Below are positions 38,001 through 50,360 of a stretch of DNA of 64,000 nt, piece by piece (the stretch's first letter is position 1; the number at the start of each line of letters is the position of its first letter). The stretch covers positions 1,644,501 through 1,708,500 of the forward strand of contig JAVHJL010000002.1 of NCBI GenBank assembly GCA_036971715.1, in the 5' to 3' direction. Position numbers and translations under genes: made by a program. The notes under the pieces are model-generated. The model was given only the letters and a program-made list of their open reading frames with translations. It had not been told where the DNA came from and ran no database searches. Origin of the DNA: Arthrobotrys musiformis (taxonomy: Eukaryota; Ascomycota; Orbiliomycetes; Orbiliales; Orbiliaceae).

Positions 38001-39967
38001 AAGCTTTTCTGCGGGACAGATTCCTGTGCTTTGAGGCATACGATACGAATTATATTATTTTTATCGCTCAAAGCCGCCAGGTTTGTATGGATATTCGGGT
38101 GCGATGCCTTCCAATGCGGTCTTAGGTAGCAATGCGGCAGAGCGATTTTCTCGTACCTGCATGTGTGCCGGGATCCAAGGATTTTAGATCTCATTGCAGA
38201 TTCTCTTCTCTGGCTCAGTAGCCCACTTGGTTCCGTCAAACTTTTCTCTTTTATGTGCCACCATGCTTGGAGGCCGGTCCACCACCCGCAGTCACACTAC
38301 TTGGAGGTCAGAATCTCATGTCAACACGCCTACTGTGTAGTATGGCTTTGACAATAGATGACGACGGCTGGGGCCATGAGTTTCGCAATGATCCATCCCT
38401 ATATCGATGGCCCAGTTGGGGTTCGGGCTAGTTAACATATTCGGCATCTCGTCGTCAGCTGCATCCACCGGCCAGGACATTTGGTTTGTTGACTGATCCG
38501 GGTCCCTGTTGATAGGAGCGGCGGCGGTTTCATGAGCCATAAGGTGTGGATGACAGGCCAGGGGATAGCTGCTAAGAACTGCTAAGCTACCCCTGACACT
38601 CACATCGGGCGCCCACCATGCCAAATGCTATTGCTTGTCTTTCTTTCCAACAACAGACCGCGCGCGCATAGATGTTCTTAACATAGCTTGAAAGTACCTG
38701 TTGGCTACGGAGCGTTCGCTTTCAAGACCGACAGTCTATTTTCACCCTTGGGCTCGTCCATGCGGCCAAAGCCGGCGAATTTGGCGGGTAAAGTTAATTA
38801 GTCCCGTGAAGTTCAATCTAGTTTTTTGTTTAATTCCTTTTTCTGTTTTCGCGGAATGAGGGGCAGTTTCCCAAGGCTGGGTGGTACGAAGGCGACGAAG
38901 CTGTGTGGGGACAGCGAGGCTGCATATACTTCGCTTCTCGGTACATACGTACACACATGTACATACATAGTGGTTAGTACAGATGCAGGGAAAAAGGAAT
39001 GTGTCAGTTAATAGAATTGTTCCAGTTCTTACGTTTGAAATAGGCCAGAGGCAGTTACCTTCGTTTGAAACGTATATAAGATACCTTCCACGCCCTCTCT
39101 AAATCTTTCCCTTCTCACGACCACCGCTTCCATAGACTCTCCTTTGGCATCATCCTTCCTTTTTGGAGCACTTAGCTGCCCACATTCCTTTTATTTGTTG
39201 CTGGATATCAACAATTGTCCCTAGTGGATAATTAACGTTTTTTATTTTTTTTGTTTTTTGAATACACAGTCCTTAACGCATTCGCATCTCGGGTCAAGTA
39301 CTCTTGAGAAGAAACGTACCAAGAACAATAAGACATACCATCCGAATTCAAGATTCTTTGGCTAGATCTTGAATTACCCCGCTCTGTCATTAAGTTGAAA
39401 TTGATATTGCTGTGCAAATATCCACTCCTTATATTACAAGCCTCTTCGCCCCTCTCCAAGGAAGCTACTCACCAGGCATTCCCAACCCACCGACCCAAAA
39501 CATACCATAGAAGTTGTAAGTTGTTAGTGATATCTGTCGCATAGAGTATTTGAATTTCCACAAATGCCTTTCTGGGATATTGGTTGCGTTTCGCATGTAT
39601 CACGAGGTTGTTGCGGATGATCGATGTTGGGTCGTCCCGCACGTTGGGTTGGAGTGGTCGTCCGTTTTATAGACGTCTATCACTTATCCCACCGCCAATC
39701 CATCAAAGGATACCAAATAACGTCAATCTTATGCTCCACCATTTCTGTCCATTCCCTTAACAACAACCTCTTCCTTTCCAACCGACGTCATATTGTTTAT
39801 ATTCCTTCCCGCAATGCTCTCCTGACATCTTATCACATTCGTTCGAACATTCGTACTTTTGAGCTCGTTTCCTGCCTCAATGGTCTTTCGCTGCTAACAA
39901 TTGGCCTCTATTGTGATCGCCAGGCCCCCAAACCCTACTTCTATAAGTATATACCTCGTCAATCATC
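35090..39967. other. 4.9-kb gene-poor region, ending in the GH17 promoter and leader
   Basis: I found no supported gene. A minus-strand frame at 37083-37466 is open for 127 codons but shows no domain. The final 900 bases hold a TATA box (39073) and a long CT-rich leader of the GH17 gene, possibly with a leader intron. Confidence 0.4.
39073..39080 (+). promoter_or_regulatory. TATA box upstream of the GH17 gene
   Basis: TATATAAG is followed by a pyrimidine-rich stretch (CCCTCTCTAAATC). It lies about 890 bases before the GH17 ATG, implying a very long 5' leader or a leader intron. Confidence 0.45.
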
Positions 39968-41222
39968 ATGGTCGCTGCACGTCTCGCCGTCTGGGCTGTT
40001 GCCGCAGCCAGCATCATCTCTGGTGTTGTTGCCACCCCCATCCGTAAGTATTTGTAGCACCAGTTCTATCATATGAGCTTGAATTAACAATATTCTAGGT
40101 CTGGATGTCGAACCAAGGGCTGTTGTGACTGTCGTTAAAGCCCATAAGCAAACGGTCAAGGCCTTTGTGGTCCTCGACCAGAATGGAAATACTGTGACCC
40201 AGGGTTTTTCTACTCTCGACCCTGGAGCTACACCAGTCCCGTCCCCAAGCAGGGCCGGAAAGAAGAATTTGGTCACCAAGACCCTTGAAGATGCTGCCGA
40301 ATCCGCTGCACCATCGTCTAAGTCTGGCTCCGGCAGGGTTGGCAAGCATAGCAAGCCTTCCGTGAAGGCAACTAAGGATGGTAAACTCGGAAAGGGAATT
40401 GTTTACTCCGTCTATCACGATAGCGGAAAATGCAAGGACAAGGAAACCACTCGAAGCGAAATCAAGAAGGTTCTTGCTAGCGGAAACGGATACAACTGGA
40501 TCCGTATCTACGGAACTGACTGCGACCAAGTCCCCAATGTCCTCGGCGCTGCTTATGATGGTGGCGTCAAACTTATGCTTGGAATTTACAACCTCGATGA
40601 CGATGCTGGCTTCCAAAAGGAACTCGACAACCTTATCGCTGGTGTCAAAGCTGCCAACAAGGAATACAGCAAAGACGAGAACGACTGGTCCGGTGTTGCT
40701 TTCATCTCCGTTGGAAATGAGGTTGTCAACAACCACGCTGGAGAGGCCGACGCTTGGGTTTCCAAGTCCCTTAAATACGCTGGCCTCACTCGAACTGCAG
40801 TCAAAGCAGCTGGTTACACTGGTGATGTTGGCAACACTGATGTCTGGTTCTGGTACAAGAAGTTCCCACAGCTCTGCGGTGAAGACAAGCTTGTCATGCT
40901 TAACCTTCACCCGTTCTTCGATGAGAACTGTGACGTCGCCGCCTCTGGTACTTTCATGAAGGACAAGCTTGCAGAAATCCAGGAAGCTTGCGGATCTGAC
41001 CACAAAGTCATCATTGCTGAGACTGGTTGGCCCAATTCTGGAAACAAACTTAACAAGGCCGTTCCCGGAAAGGCTGAGCAAGCTCAATTCCTCAAGCTCG
41101 CCTCTGAAAACCTTGACGACTATATCCTCCTCTCTGCCTACGACGAGGGCTGGAAGACCGAGAACTCTTCTGCTGAGGTTGAAAAGCACTGGGGTATCCT
41201 CGGAACCTCCCCAAGCAACTAA
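39968..41222 (+). CDS. GH17 glucan endo-1,3-beta-glucosidase-like, cell wall (Scw4/Scw10-type)
   Basis: This is a secreted glycoside hydrolase family 17 protein acting on wall beta-1,3-glucan, as a hydrolase or transglycosylase. It has two exons, 39968-40043 and 40099-41222, 399 residues. A signal peptide (MVAARLAVWAVAAASIISGVVA) precedes a linker of about 110 residues (Ser/Lys-rich, with KAFVVLDQNGNTVTQGF). The TIM-barrel starts at KGIVYSVYHDSGKCKD. Catalytic residues are visible: proton donor E233 in ISVGNEVV and nucleophile E333 in IAETGWPNSG. Barrel markers IRIYGTDC and LNLHPFFDEN are present. There is no GPI signal. The pre-barrel linker resembles that of yeast Scw4/Scw10 soluble cell-wall proteins. 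Codon use is biased towards favoured codons, consistent with high expression. Confidence 0.9.
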
Positions 41223-42420
41223 GCCAGGACGCAAGTATATACGACCGTTCCCATCGGCCGTTGCATTGTCTCCACCAATCGTTTTCTTCTTCTTCTCCCG
41301 TATATAAATACCCAAAAGCGCAATGTTTTTCTTTGTCTTTCACTTTTTCCTTCCCGGTTGTCTTGTAGATAGACAGGTGTTATTGCTTTTATCCCCTTTC
41401 CCCTTTCCCCTTTGACCTTCGCCATTCAAATATCGAGGAATCAGGCCCATTGCTCGATGTTTTCTCTTCAGACACTCATTATGTCTCTCACGATTTTACG
41501 ACACTGTTGCATCAATCGGCCTTCATCACATTTCCAAGGGTTCATCGGGTTTCACACTTGTTTTCTTGGGACATCGGAGCATTACGGTATCATCAATGAA
41601 TTTTCTTTACTCTACCATCCATATATCCATGCATGCCCATGCACGGGTTTCCTCTGTAACCACCATCGCGTCCCTAGACTCGTTTTAGCGAGCACTGTGA
41701 AAGAATGCTGTGTTGTCTTCCTCGCTTTCGTTTTCGTTTTCATTTGCCGCCGTCATATCAATTGTGGAACTAGCTAGCTAAGTTTGGTTTTTGGGGGCAA
41801 ATATTGCTGTTCGTCCATGGAGCTCGCTGTCGTTTTTGCCTTGCCCATGTATATATTTTGGCAAACCGAGCGGTAGATCCATGTCAATTCGACTACAACA
41901 TGATTCTGCTACGGGGCCTATAGATTTACCCGGTATTGAAATATAGATCAGTGTTTAAACTATACAAATGATGCTGCTTGGATTTGATAATTTCTAACTT
42001 GTGACCTCTTCCCATTGAATTATCGTTGTTCTTGTTGGATATTCGTCGTCGTCGAATGTGTTGGGTCAGTCCATTCGCATTCGGTTAGCTTGCCGGTCCT
42101 GGACGCAAATTTAATCCACGTGACACCGTCCACGTCTATTGTTTTTGTTTATGTTTGGCCTGGCACAACGCAACCTCGAAACTTTGATTACGAGCCTGCA
42201 TTCCCTGTAGCATATTCAACTTCAACATCACGACAATTGGATTGCTATTGACCGCATCATTTGAATGCGGCTCGCTAGCCGTCAACCATTCACGACCTTT
42301 ACGGAACCCACGACCAAACCACCTACATCATTTTTCGCACCTTCCTAAGTTTTATGTTGATTTAGTCCTTCGACACACACCCCTCTCGACACGCGAGACC
42401 CACATCTCGATACCTTCGCC
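41223..42420. other. Intergenic region, GH17 to Pcp1-like
   Basis: This is the GH17 3' UTR, with pyrimidine-rich runs (CCCCTTT repeated near 41394-41414), and the promoter of the following gene. I see no other gene. Confidence 0.45.
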
Positions 42421-45400
42421 ATGGCTGCATTTTTCAACTCTCCATCCCATATGGATATATCGGGAGCCGTTGGATTTAGTAGTCCAAAGTTCTCGCCAGA
42501 AAAGACCTTCGTCCAACCTAAGGATGACAATCTCCTCCGTCCGGGCCTGGTGGGCAATAACAACAAGAACCTGCCGAAACGTGGATTGATATCCATCGGA
42601 GCCCCTAAATCATCCTTAAACATCACAACACCTTCACGCCCCCCACTGGGTGATAAGACGAACCGAAAATCCGTCGGTGAATTCACACCGCTCCTCAAGT
42701 CTGTTCATAAGAACAATGGGGGACAAATCGATGCGAGAATCAACGCTGCGGTTGCCAGGACGCCCATCAGTCTTAAGCATATGGAAATGTACGCGGCTGC
42801 TACACCGCTACCGAGAGGTGATAGCTCGGGGATTGATGCTTCATCGTATAATGACCATACACCGATTGACCCTCAAAACGACGATTCTGGGGACGTTTCG
42901 ACTCCGATACCGAGAATGGGCGGTAAAAATGGGATGCTCGATGATGGACAGTTAACATTGAGGGAGCAGGAGAAGGTGAGCAGCGGATGCATACTATCGT
43001 TGAGGCACTAGGAGTTCTAACATCTGGATTTAGATCATCGATGAGATCAAGAAGGAGAATTTTAGTTTGAAACTTAAGATCTTCTTTTTGGATGATAAGT
43101 TGAATAAACTTGGTCCTGAGTTTAATGACGTTGCTATTCGAGAGGTATAGTGCCTACATCACCATGTTTCGAAATGCCAACGGTTATGGGATTAGATATC
43201 TAACTATTAATAGAACATCGAGATGAAAGTCGAACATACCACCCTCCGTGCGGAACTCAAGCGACTAAAGAAGGCACTCCTCGACTCCGAAAAGCTGGTC
43301 ATGGAACTTCAGGGAGATGCACAAAGTGCACAGGCCAGTGCCCAGCAAAAGATCGCCAACAGCAAACAGGCGGAAGCCGATCACGCAAAAATCCGCGACC
43401 TGCTAGCAGAGCTAGAGGACAAGAATAACCAGATGGATATGCTCAAGGATGAGAACGAAAGGCTTAGGCTCGAACTTCAAGATAGAGATGGAACTGAGCG
43501 AGAGGACGCAGAGGCCATCGAAACCTTGAACCGCAAAGTGGCCGACTTGGAAGCAGAGAAGGAGGACCTGGAGGCTGAGGTACGGGCCAAAGAAGATCAG
43601 CTAGACAATCGCCACGATTCCCAAGACAAGGAAAACGAGCATCTGCGGGACCGTATCAAGGAACTAGAAGAAGAACTGCAAGCCAAGTACGACGAAGAAG
43701 GGAACGAACAGGAAGAGGCACAGGCTCGAATTCAAGAGCTCCAAGAGGAGCTTTCAGGAAAGGACGAGGAGATTAAGGCCCTCCAAGACGAACACGAAGC
43801 CCAAATTGCCAGCGCCAGACAGCAATACCAACAGAAAAAGCAAGCGATGAGGACCCTTCAAGACGAGAAAGATTCTTTGGCACTCAAGTTAGCGACCATG
43901 GAAACCGATCGCGAGGGTTGCGATAATGAACTCGCTGATAAGGTGATGGAGCTAGAACATGACAAGCGAAGCCTTGAAAACGAAATTGCAGATATCAAGG
44001 ATAAGATCGACGAGGCCATCGATCAGCGGAAACACATGGAGGAGGAGATGGCTGTTCTTGTAGAGAAGCACCAGGAAGAGATCCAGAGAATCAGGGAGGA
44101 GCATCAAGAACGCTCGATCTACATGAAGACTGCGGCCCAGGACCGCGAGAATAGCCGCCAGGGATTGCAGAACGGTCTTGTGAAGCTCCAGGGGGATCTG
44201 GCTTCCATGACGAACTTGCATCGTGAGAAGTCTTCTGAAGTCGATGTTCTCAAGAAGCGTATCGCGGAATTGTCCAACGATTTTGGTGGCGATGTTAAGG
44301 CACTACAAGTCGAAATCACCAAGCTCCAAGCAGAGAAGGAGAGAACGAAGAGACACCTTGAGGATACGGAGGGCCAGAGGAATCTTCTCCAGCTTCGACA
44401 CAATGCGTTGACGACAGAAAGTCAAGAGCTGCAGAAAGACCTTAATAGGCTTACCAAAGAGCTTGGAGATCTCAAATCTCATTTCGCCAACGAGAAACAA
44501 AAATCCCAGGCCATCGAACTGTCCCTAAAATCCCAGCTTTCCGGAAATCGAAATGCTTTGGAGAGCGAGATCGACAAACTCCGTTCTACTTTGGAAACCC
44601 GAAACAAAGACTTGCGTTCGAAGTCGGACGACTGGAGCGCTGAGAAGCGACAGCTAGAACTCAGGCTTACAACTGCTGAACAAAAGGTTAAGGGCTACGA
44701 AAAGACAATTTCGAACTTGCGAGAAACCGAAGGAACCCTACACGGCCACGAGATGAAGCTGGCAAATGAAATCAAGTCACTCAAGGCTGTACACGGGGAG
44801 GAGATAGCATCTTTGAACCTCCAAATCACAGATCTTAATCTCGATCTGGACCGGAGAAAGCAAATGCTTGAGAAGAACGCCGGCGAACTCCAGGTAGCTC
44901 GAGACGAGCTTCGCCAGGTTCGTAAAAACGAGAGAGCACTAGACGACAGAATTCGCACGCTTGAAGAGGAGGTTAGGTCTGCCACACAAAACCACTCGAT
45001 TGAATTGAGGGATATCCGAGAACAACTTACGGACGCCGACTCCCAGTGCGGAGCTCTGAAGTCCGAAGTGAAGACCTACAAGGATGCACTCACTATTGCT
45101 CAATCTCAGCTCAGGAACGAGCAGTTGAACTACCAGAGTTCCCTTGATTCGCTAAAGAATGGATCTCTCTCTCAAGAACAACTTAAGCTTGACTTGAAGA
45201 ATATGGAGAAGAGGCTAGAGTCTGCTCTCAAGGATAGACAGGGTCTTCATGAGCAGCTTTTGAACAGCGGCGCAGAACTTGCCTCATTCAAGGCCGATTG
45301 CCAGGAGTTAGAGATCGAGCGCGAAGAGTTGAGGGCCCAAATCAAGGACCTCACATCTCAGATTGGTACTCGCACCAGAATGGACCAAGAGAAGGTTGAT

Positions 45401-46638
45401 CTACGTCTCGCCAAGAGCAAGCTGGAGCGAGGTCTTCAGTCTGTTACAACTGAGCGTGACGAGCTTTTCGCGAAGGCTGAAGAGTTGGAATTGCATCTAG
45501 AGGAGGCGATGACCCAGGCGGTCGCAGACGAACAAAAGCTAGAAGATGAGATTTCCGAATTGAAGGCCCAAGTGAGAGCACTCGTCGATGCTCGGGACCG
45601 AGAACTTACCCTCGCTAAGCGCGAGATTGCCCGACTCGAAACTCGCATCGGCGAACTTCAAGACGCACAGGTCGAGCTCATCGACCCCATGGAATTATCT
45701 GAGATCAAAAAGGATCTCGATGATACGAAGAAACGCGAAACCGATTCCAGAGAGAAGGTCCGAGAGCAACGTCAACGCATTGTCAAATTAGAAACGGATC
45801 TTAAGGAAGCAAGGGCAGATATCCGTTCGCGCCCCGCTGCCGACGATACCGATGCACTGATTGAACGCCGAGAACTCCATCAACACCTCGTGAACGCGAA
45901 GTTACAAATCGAGCGGCTAGAAGGCGATGTGGAAACCAAGGATGGTGACCTCAACCTCATGGCTGCCCGTGAGGGAGAGCTTGTAGCCAGGATCAAGGCC
46001 TTGAAATCCGATCGATTGAAGCTGAAGGAAAAGGCCACCAAAGCTGAGGAAGCTCTGTTGAAATCGCAGTCTCGCCTCGAACGTGCCCAAGAGAAACTTA
46101 CGCATATGCAAAAGGTCTGGGACGACGAGAGAAACTTGTTTGAGCAGAAAGTGGTACAAAACGACGTTCTTACGCAGAAAGAGATGCAGATTGTTACCTC
46201 GGAACAACAGAAAACCCATAAGGCGGAGATCAAGGGATTGGGTGCGCAGATTAAGTGGCTGAGGATTAGAATTGAACGAGAAGAGAAGTTTAAGAGGGAT
46301 CTCGCCTACCAGAAGCATTACTTCTTGAAGCAAATGGAGATGTACACTGCTTGGTACGTATTTATTTATCTTTCCGACTTGTTACAGAAGGCATTGCGGA
46401 ACCGACTAACACCTCTTCCACCTATAGCAACCAACTGCAGCGACAAATGGTCGAAGAGATGGGTATTTTCGTTGATAGAAGATCCCGACGCAAGAAGCCG
46501 AAGTTGAAGACAGTGGCACTCGCCGTCGTCGCTATACAGAGAATGAAAATCTTCAGCGGACAATGGGCCACGAATATGGAGCTCAAGACATCTTTGATCA
46601 AGTCTTTGGAAAAGATTAGGCCATCTGGGAGGAAATGA
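42421..46638 (+). CDS. Spindle-pole-body gamma-tubulin anchor (Pcp1/Spc110/PcpA-type)
   Basis: This is a long coiled-coil protein that tethers gamma-tubulin complexes to the spindle pole body. It has four exons, 42421-42975, 43034-43144, 43214-46353 and 46428-46638, 1338 residues. Residues 1-178 are disordered and rich in Ser/Pro/Asn. A CM1 motif (centrosomin N-terminal type) spans the exon 1/2/3 joins: LREQEK, IIDEIKKENFSLKLKIFFLDDKLNKL, NIEMKVEH. Residues of about 225-1235 are nearly continuous coiled coil (Glu/Lys/Leu heptads). The C-terminus (MVEEMGIFVDRR ... LKTVALAVVAIQRMKIFSGQWA) resembles a PACT domain, which targets spindle poles. CM1 plus PACT points to Pcp1/PcpA rather than a generic myosin-like coil. 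The last exon is required for the PACT part; without it the frame ends in unrelated residues. Confidence 0.88.
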
Positions 46639-47750
46639 TTTGAAGAAATAGGTTTCCCAGCAAGGATCTCTATTCTTGAAATGATGGTGTACTGGTATGA
46701 ACGGGCTGTTCCCGGGAAGGAGTGGCATTTCACATGGCGTTTTTTTTTTACCACGATATTGTGCTTTTGGCTGTGATTTTCGGATGAAGTGCTCAGAACA
46801 CAAAAAAAGATTGCTATAATCGCACTGTACTATTAGCTAGCACTGTTTTTTTTTGTCTGGTGTTTGAGGCGTTCTTCAGGTCCGATTAATCGGGATAATG
46901 AATGTGGATTTTTTTTTTTTTTTTTTGGATGTTGCCAAAAAAAACGACCGTCCCCTCTATTGCTTCCCCGTCTTTACAAAGTACTAGGTGTCTACATAGG
47001 TTGAATCTACGGTGCGGCTTGCTTGTATTGATCTACGCATTGAAGGGCCTGTGCCATTTCGCTACGCCTCACGAACCGTTGCCAGGACTAGGGAATTAGG
47101 GAAAGCGCATGAAAAGGTCAATTAAAGTCTGAATTCCCCAACTAGCTTCGAACTCAATAACTCAGGCGAGGATTTTTGTTTCAATGTTTCTATCGAAATG
47201 TGCAAACTGTGGAGACAAAACCCCTGCCTGTGCGCATCATTAGTCGTTCCTAGGAGCGCATGGGTTAGAGGATATCCGAAAAAGGCAGGACCGTGTGTTT
47301 TTTCCCTTTGGCTTGAAATCCATCTATTTGCGTATTGGGTAATATTTGATTTTTTTTTATAATAGACGATACCGATATCGATGTCGCGAGTTCGCGAAAT
47401 GTTACGTCCGGATTGCCTAAGATAGGTATTTTGAAGTTTAGTGTTTGTGGCTGGTTGGCATGCGAGGTTTCATGGGGTGTCTGAATCTGTGGGTTGGTTG
47501 TGGTGATCTTTATCAATGTTCTGCTAAGTATAGATTGTGTATATTCGATATCTGAAGTATGAGAGACTGGAGGAGTATAAAGATGAGGGATGGGCCTTCA
47601 GAGTGAGCCGTGATAAGATCGATATCGCTGCAATATCAAGATATAGAATAAACCAAACTTTATCAGACTTTCGATAAGTCTCACACTTTCCTAGACATAT
47701 CGATATATCTATCTTATATTATATTCCCACGATTCATATTATCATTCAAA
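46639..47750. other. Intergenic region, Pcp1-like to small secreted protein
   Basis: This non-coding stretch has a T-rich run (46907-46926). It contains the promoter of the next gene with a TATA box at 47576. I see no other gene. Confidence 0.45.
47576..47582 (+). promoter_or_regulatory. TATA box of the 102-aa secreted protein gene
   Basis: TATAAAG lies 175 bases before the ATG at 47751. Confidence 0.5.
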
Positions 47751-48135
47751 ATGTTTAGCGGAAGATTCAATGCCTACACCCTCTTCCTCTCGGTGTTCCT
47801 CCTCATCTCGATGCTGTGGTCCGATATGGCAGTTGCAGCCCCAGTGGCCGAGATAAAGCCTAGGGCCGTTTCGACCCGAGCATGTGTTCGGGTTGTTATC
47901 AAAACTAGCGTTCGAATTATCGTCAACGGGACAACATCTACGTCAACGGCGTCCCGGACTTCGAGTAAGTTACTTCAACTAGTACCTTGTTTTCAATTTG
48001 TTTATGTTTGAGAAAAGACTGTTGCTAACGGCCTCAACAGCCCGCTGTGTGACGAAAACCGCCGGCGTCGAAGCCCGTCATTTCGCCACTGATATCCCAA
48101 CAATCGAAATTACTGAAGACGAAGCTACAGCTTAA
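47751..48135 (+). CDS. Small secreted protein (102 aa), unknown
   Basis: The gene has two exons, 47751-47964 and 48041-48135, with a GTAAGT..ACAG intron of 76 nt and matching phase. A hydrophobic N-terminus (residues 8-30, ending AVAAPVAE) looks like a signal peptide or signal anchor. The rest is short: a basic beta-branched stretch with two cysteines around the intron (TRACVRVVIKTSVRIIVNGT and TRCVTKT), then an acidic tail (ITEDEATA). I recognise no domain. A TATA box, an AAA ATG start context and a proper intron support a real gene. It could be a small effector or wall-associated peptide. Confidence 0.65.
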
Positions 48136-50360
48136 TTAAAACTTTAAGAGAGCATGTGCGCTGAGTTTTCTTTTGGAGTCTGGTGTTGACGGAGACTTCC
48201 AGAGGGTTACCTAGGTACCCTGGACTGTTAAGTAGTAGCCGCATGGCACGGGTACTGGGACTGGAAATGCATGGCGGGCGGATATCTCCCTTCCTTTTTG
48301 CGCCACGGGATGGGGCCGTATTCTCCGGGTTGTTTTTTTTTTTATATATATGTTTTATGAAGTTCGTTAATGCGTCGTTACGTATGCTTTCTTCATGATG
48401 GGGTAATTGGGGTTTTGGTATTTTGGTATTTTGGGTGTCGTGTGTGTGTCTGCGAGCGGACCTTTATTTTGGGTTTTTCTTTTTGGTGTTCTGTTTGGAG
48501 GGATATTGGAAATGTATATTACATACTAGTACAGGCTGACTAACTAGCCTCGAAGCACTGTTATTTCGGCCGTTTTTGTTTCTTCCCTTCGTATTGGAAT
48601 CGAATATCTTCCAAACCAGGTATTTCTTTCTGGGTTGCTAGGACCGGCTGAGAATGGTATTTTACCCTTTTGACATGGAATTTAGAACCGTCCGTTGCCA
48701 CAGTTTTAAGGAAGAAGTTAGTGACTATCCGGATGAAGTCAAAACCGATGATGGTTCCCCAGCTGCCATTTCAGGCGGGTTGTATGGCCACAACCGTTTG
48801 GGGACCATGCATTTTCTCTCTCTTTCTTTTTTTTCGGGCTGAAGGCGTGGTGGTGGTTTGAGTATGGAGTATGGAATATGTAGGTAATGCCCAGGATCCC
48901 CGGACCCTTGTTACTGTTCCATTGCGTTTGTCGAGAATATTTTTTTCCTTGCCTGTCAAACTTCCTCCCTACCAAAAATGTGACACAGGCCAAAAAAAAA
49001 ATAAAATAAGAGTCTTGTGAAGGTGAGATATGGTGATAGACGGGTTTCTTTTGGATCAGAGTTAGTGTGAATGTGGTGTGGTGTCTACGAGGAGTGACAT
49101 CGTGGTTCACGTTTGATAAAAATAGACGCATACGGCCAGGCTGGGCCATAATGGAAGACACCAGACAAGAAGTACCTGTACAACATGGGCACGCGGGAAT
49201 CAAGCGTCTTTTGTACCTCTTTATCGAAAGCGTCGGAATCTGCGTGCTCTCTCACACAGTATCAGCATGTGCACGGTATGGGTGTCTGTATGTAGAAAAA
49301 TATCGGATCGTGGCTATCCATATTTTTTTCTGGATTTTGATATTTTGACACAGATGAGACGGCCAAGGACTGCGCATTGAGGGTAAATTAAACTAGTGCT
49401 GTAATCCACCCGAAAAGCCAAGTCCTCAAGGCCAACGGGTCTGAGAGTGAGATCCGAGATTTGAGATTTGAGATGGTGAGGAAGAACAACCTTCCCTTGC
49501 GACTAAGATTGCAGAGAATGTTTAGTGACATTCGCCCGTCCGTTTGGCCCCATTCGGCGCCCATTGGCCCCATTGGCTCCATTGGACCCGGCCGGGCTGG
49601 GCTTGGAAAGGGGGGCTGCAGGTTGCAGGTTGCAGGTTCAGGTCCGCTCGATTGAATGAATTGAAGAGTGGAAACGGCAATCTCGGCTTTTTCTCTGGCT
49701 CGAGCGGGCCAAACAAAGTCAAATAAAACGACCCTCACTTCACTTGCACATTCGGGCCTCCTTTTCTTCTCCTTTCTTCCTTTCTTTCCTCTTCTCTCCT
49801 CACTTCACGAGATTTCTATCCCAAGTCTTTTGCGGGTGTCGTCAATTCTTCCAGTCCTTCGTTATTTTATTTTATTTTTTGCCGTTCAACCACACTCGTT
49901 AAACACTAATAAGTTAATATCCTAATTCAACTTCGAAGTCGAATCTTTCTGTTGCTGTTGAGAGTCTCTCCAAACAGAAGAAAAAAACAAAAATCCACTC
50001 CGCAACCAACCGACAAGTCCATTCACTTCAATTCCGCGCAGGATCTCTTCTTCTACAACGTGAGTAAACGATTAGCTGAAATTAAATAAAAATAATTAAA
50101 AGAAAAATAAAAGAAAACAAAGAAAATACAAACATCCTGCAAACCTCTTCTCTCTTCCTCCAACCTCATCCGTCACCACCATCATCACCTTCTCCCTCAT
50201 CTCTACATCACACGACACTCTAGGCCCGTATACTATATACCACAATATTATACTATACTATACTATAGGCCTATAGACCAGTCTAGTACACGGATAAGCA
50301 CACGTATATTCTAACATCCTATATCGTATGGTCCTTTAGCTTTCTAAACAAACCATCACA
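48136..50360. other. 2.2-kb intergenic region with promoter and leader of the DUF7707 gene
   Basis: I see no supported gene. It holds short tandem repeats near 49561-49640. The 600 bases before 50361 are CT-rich and AT-rich leader-like sequence with possible leader introns (for example GTGAGTAAACG near 50060). Confidence 0.4.
49561..49640. repeat. Short tandem repeats (CCATTGGCC-like, then GCAGGTT)
   Basis: About three 9-base copies of an ATTGG-bearing unit occupy 49561-49585. Three copies of the 7-mer GCAGGTT end near 49638. Both arrays are non-coding. Confidence 0.7.

Noticed and set aside
49388..49738. A 116-codon minus-strand frame
   Set aside because: It is driven by short tandem repeats (CCATTGGCC, GCAGGTT) and has no domain.
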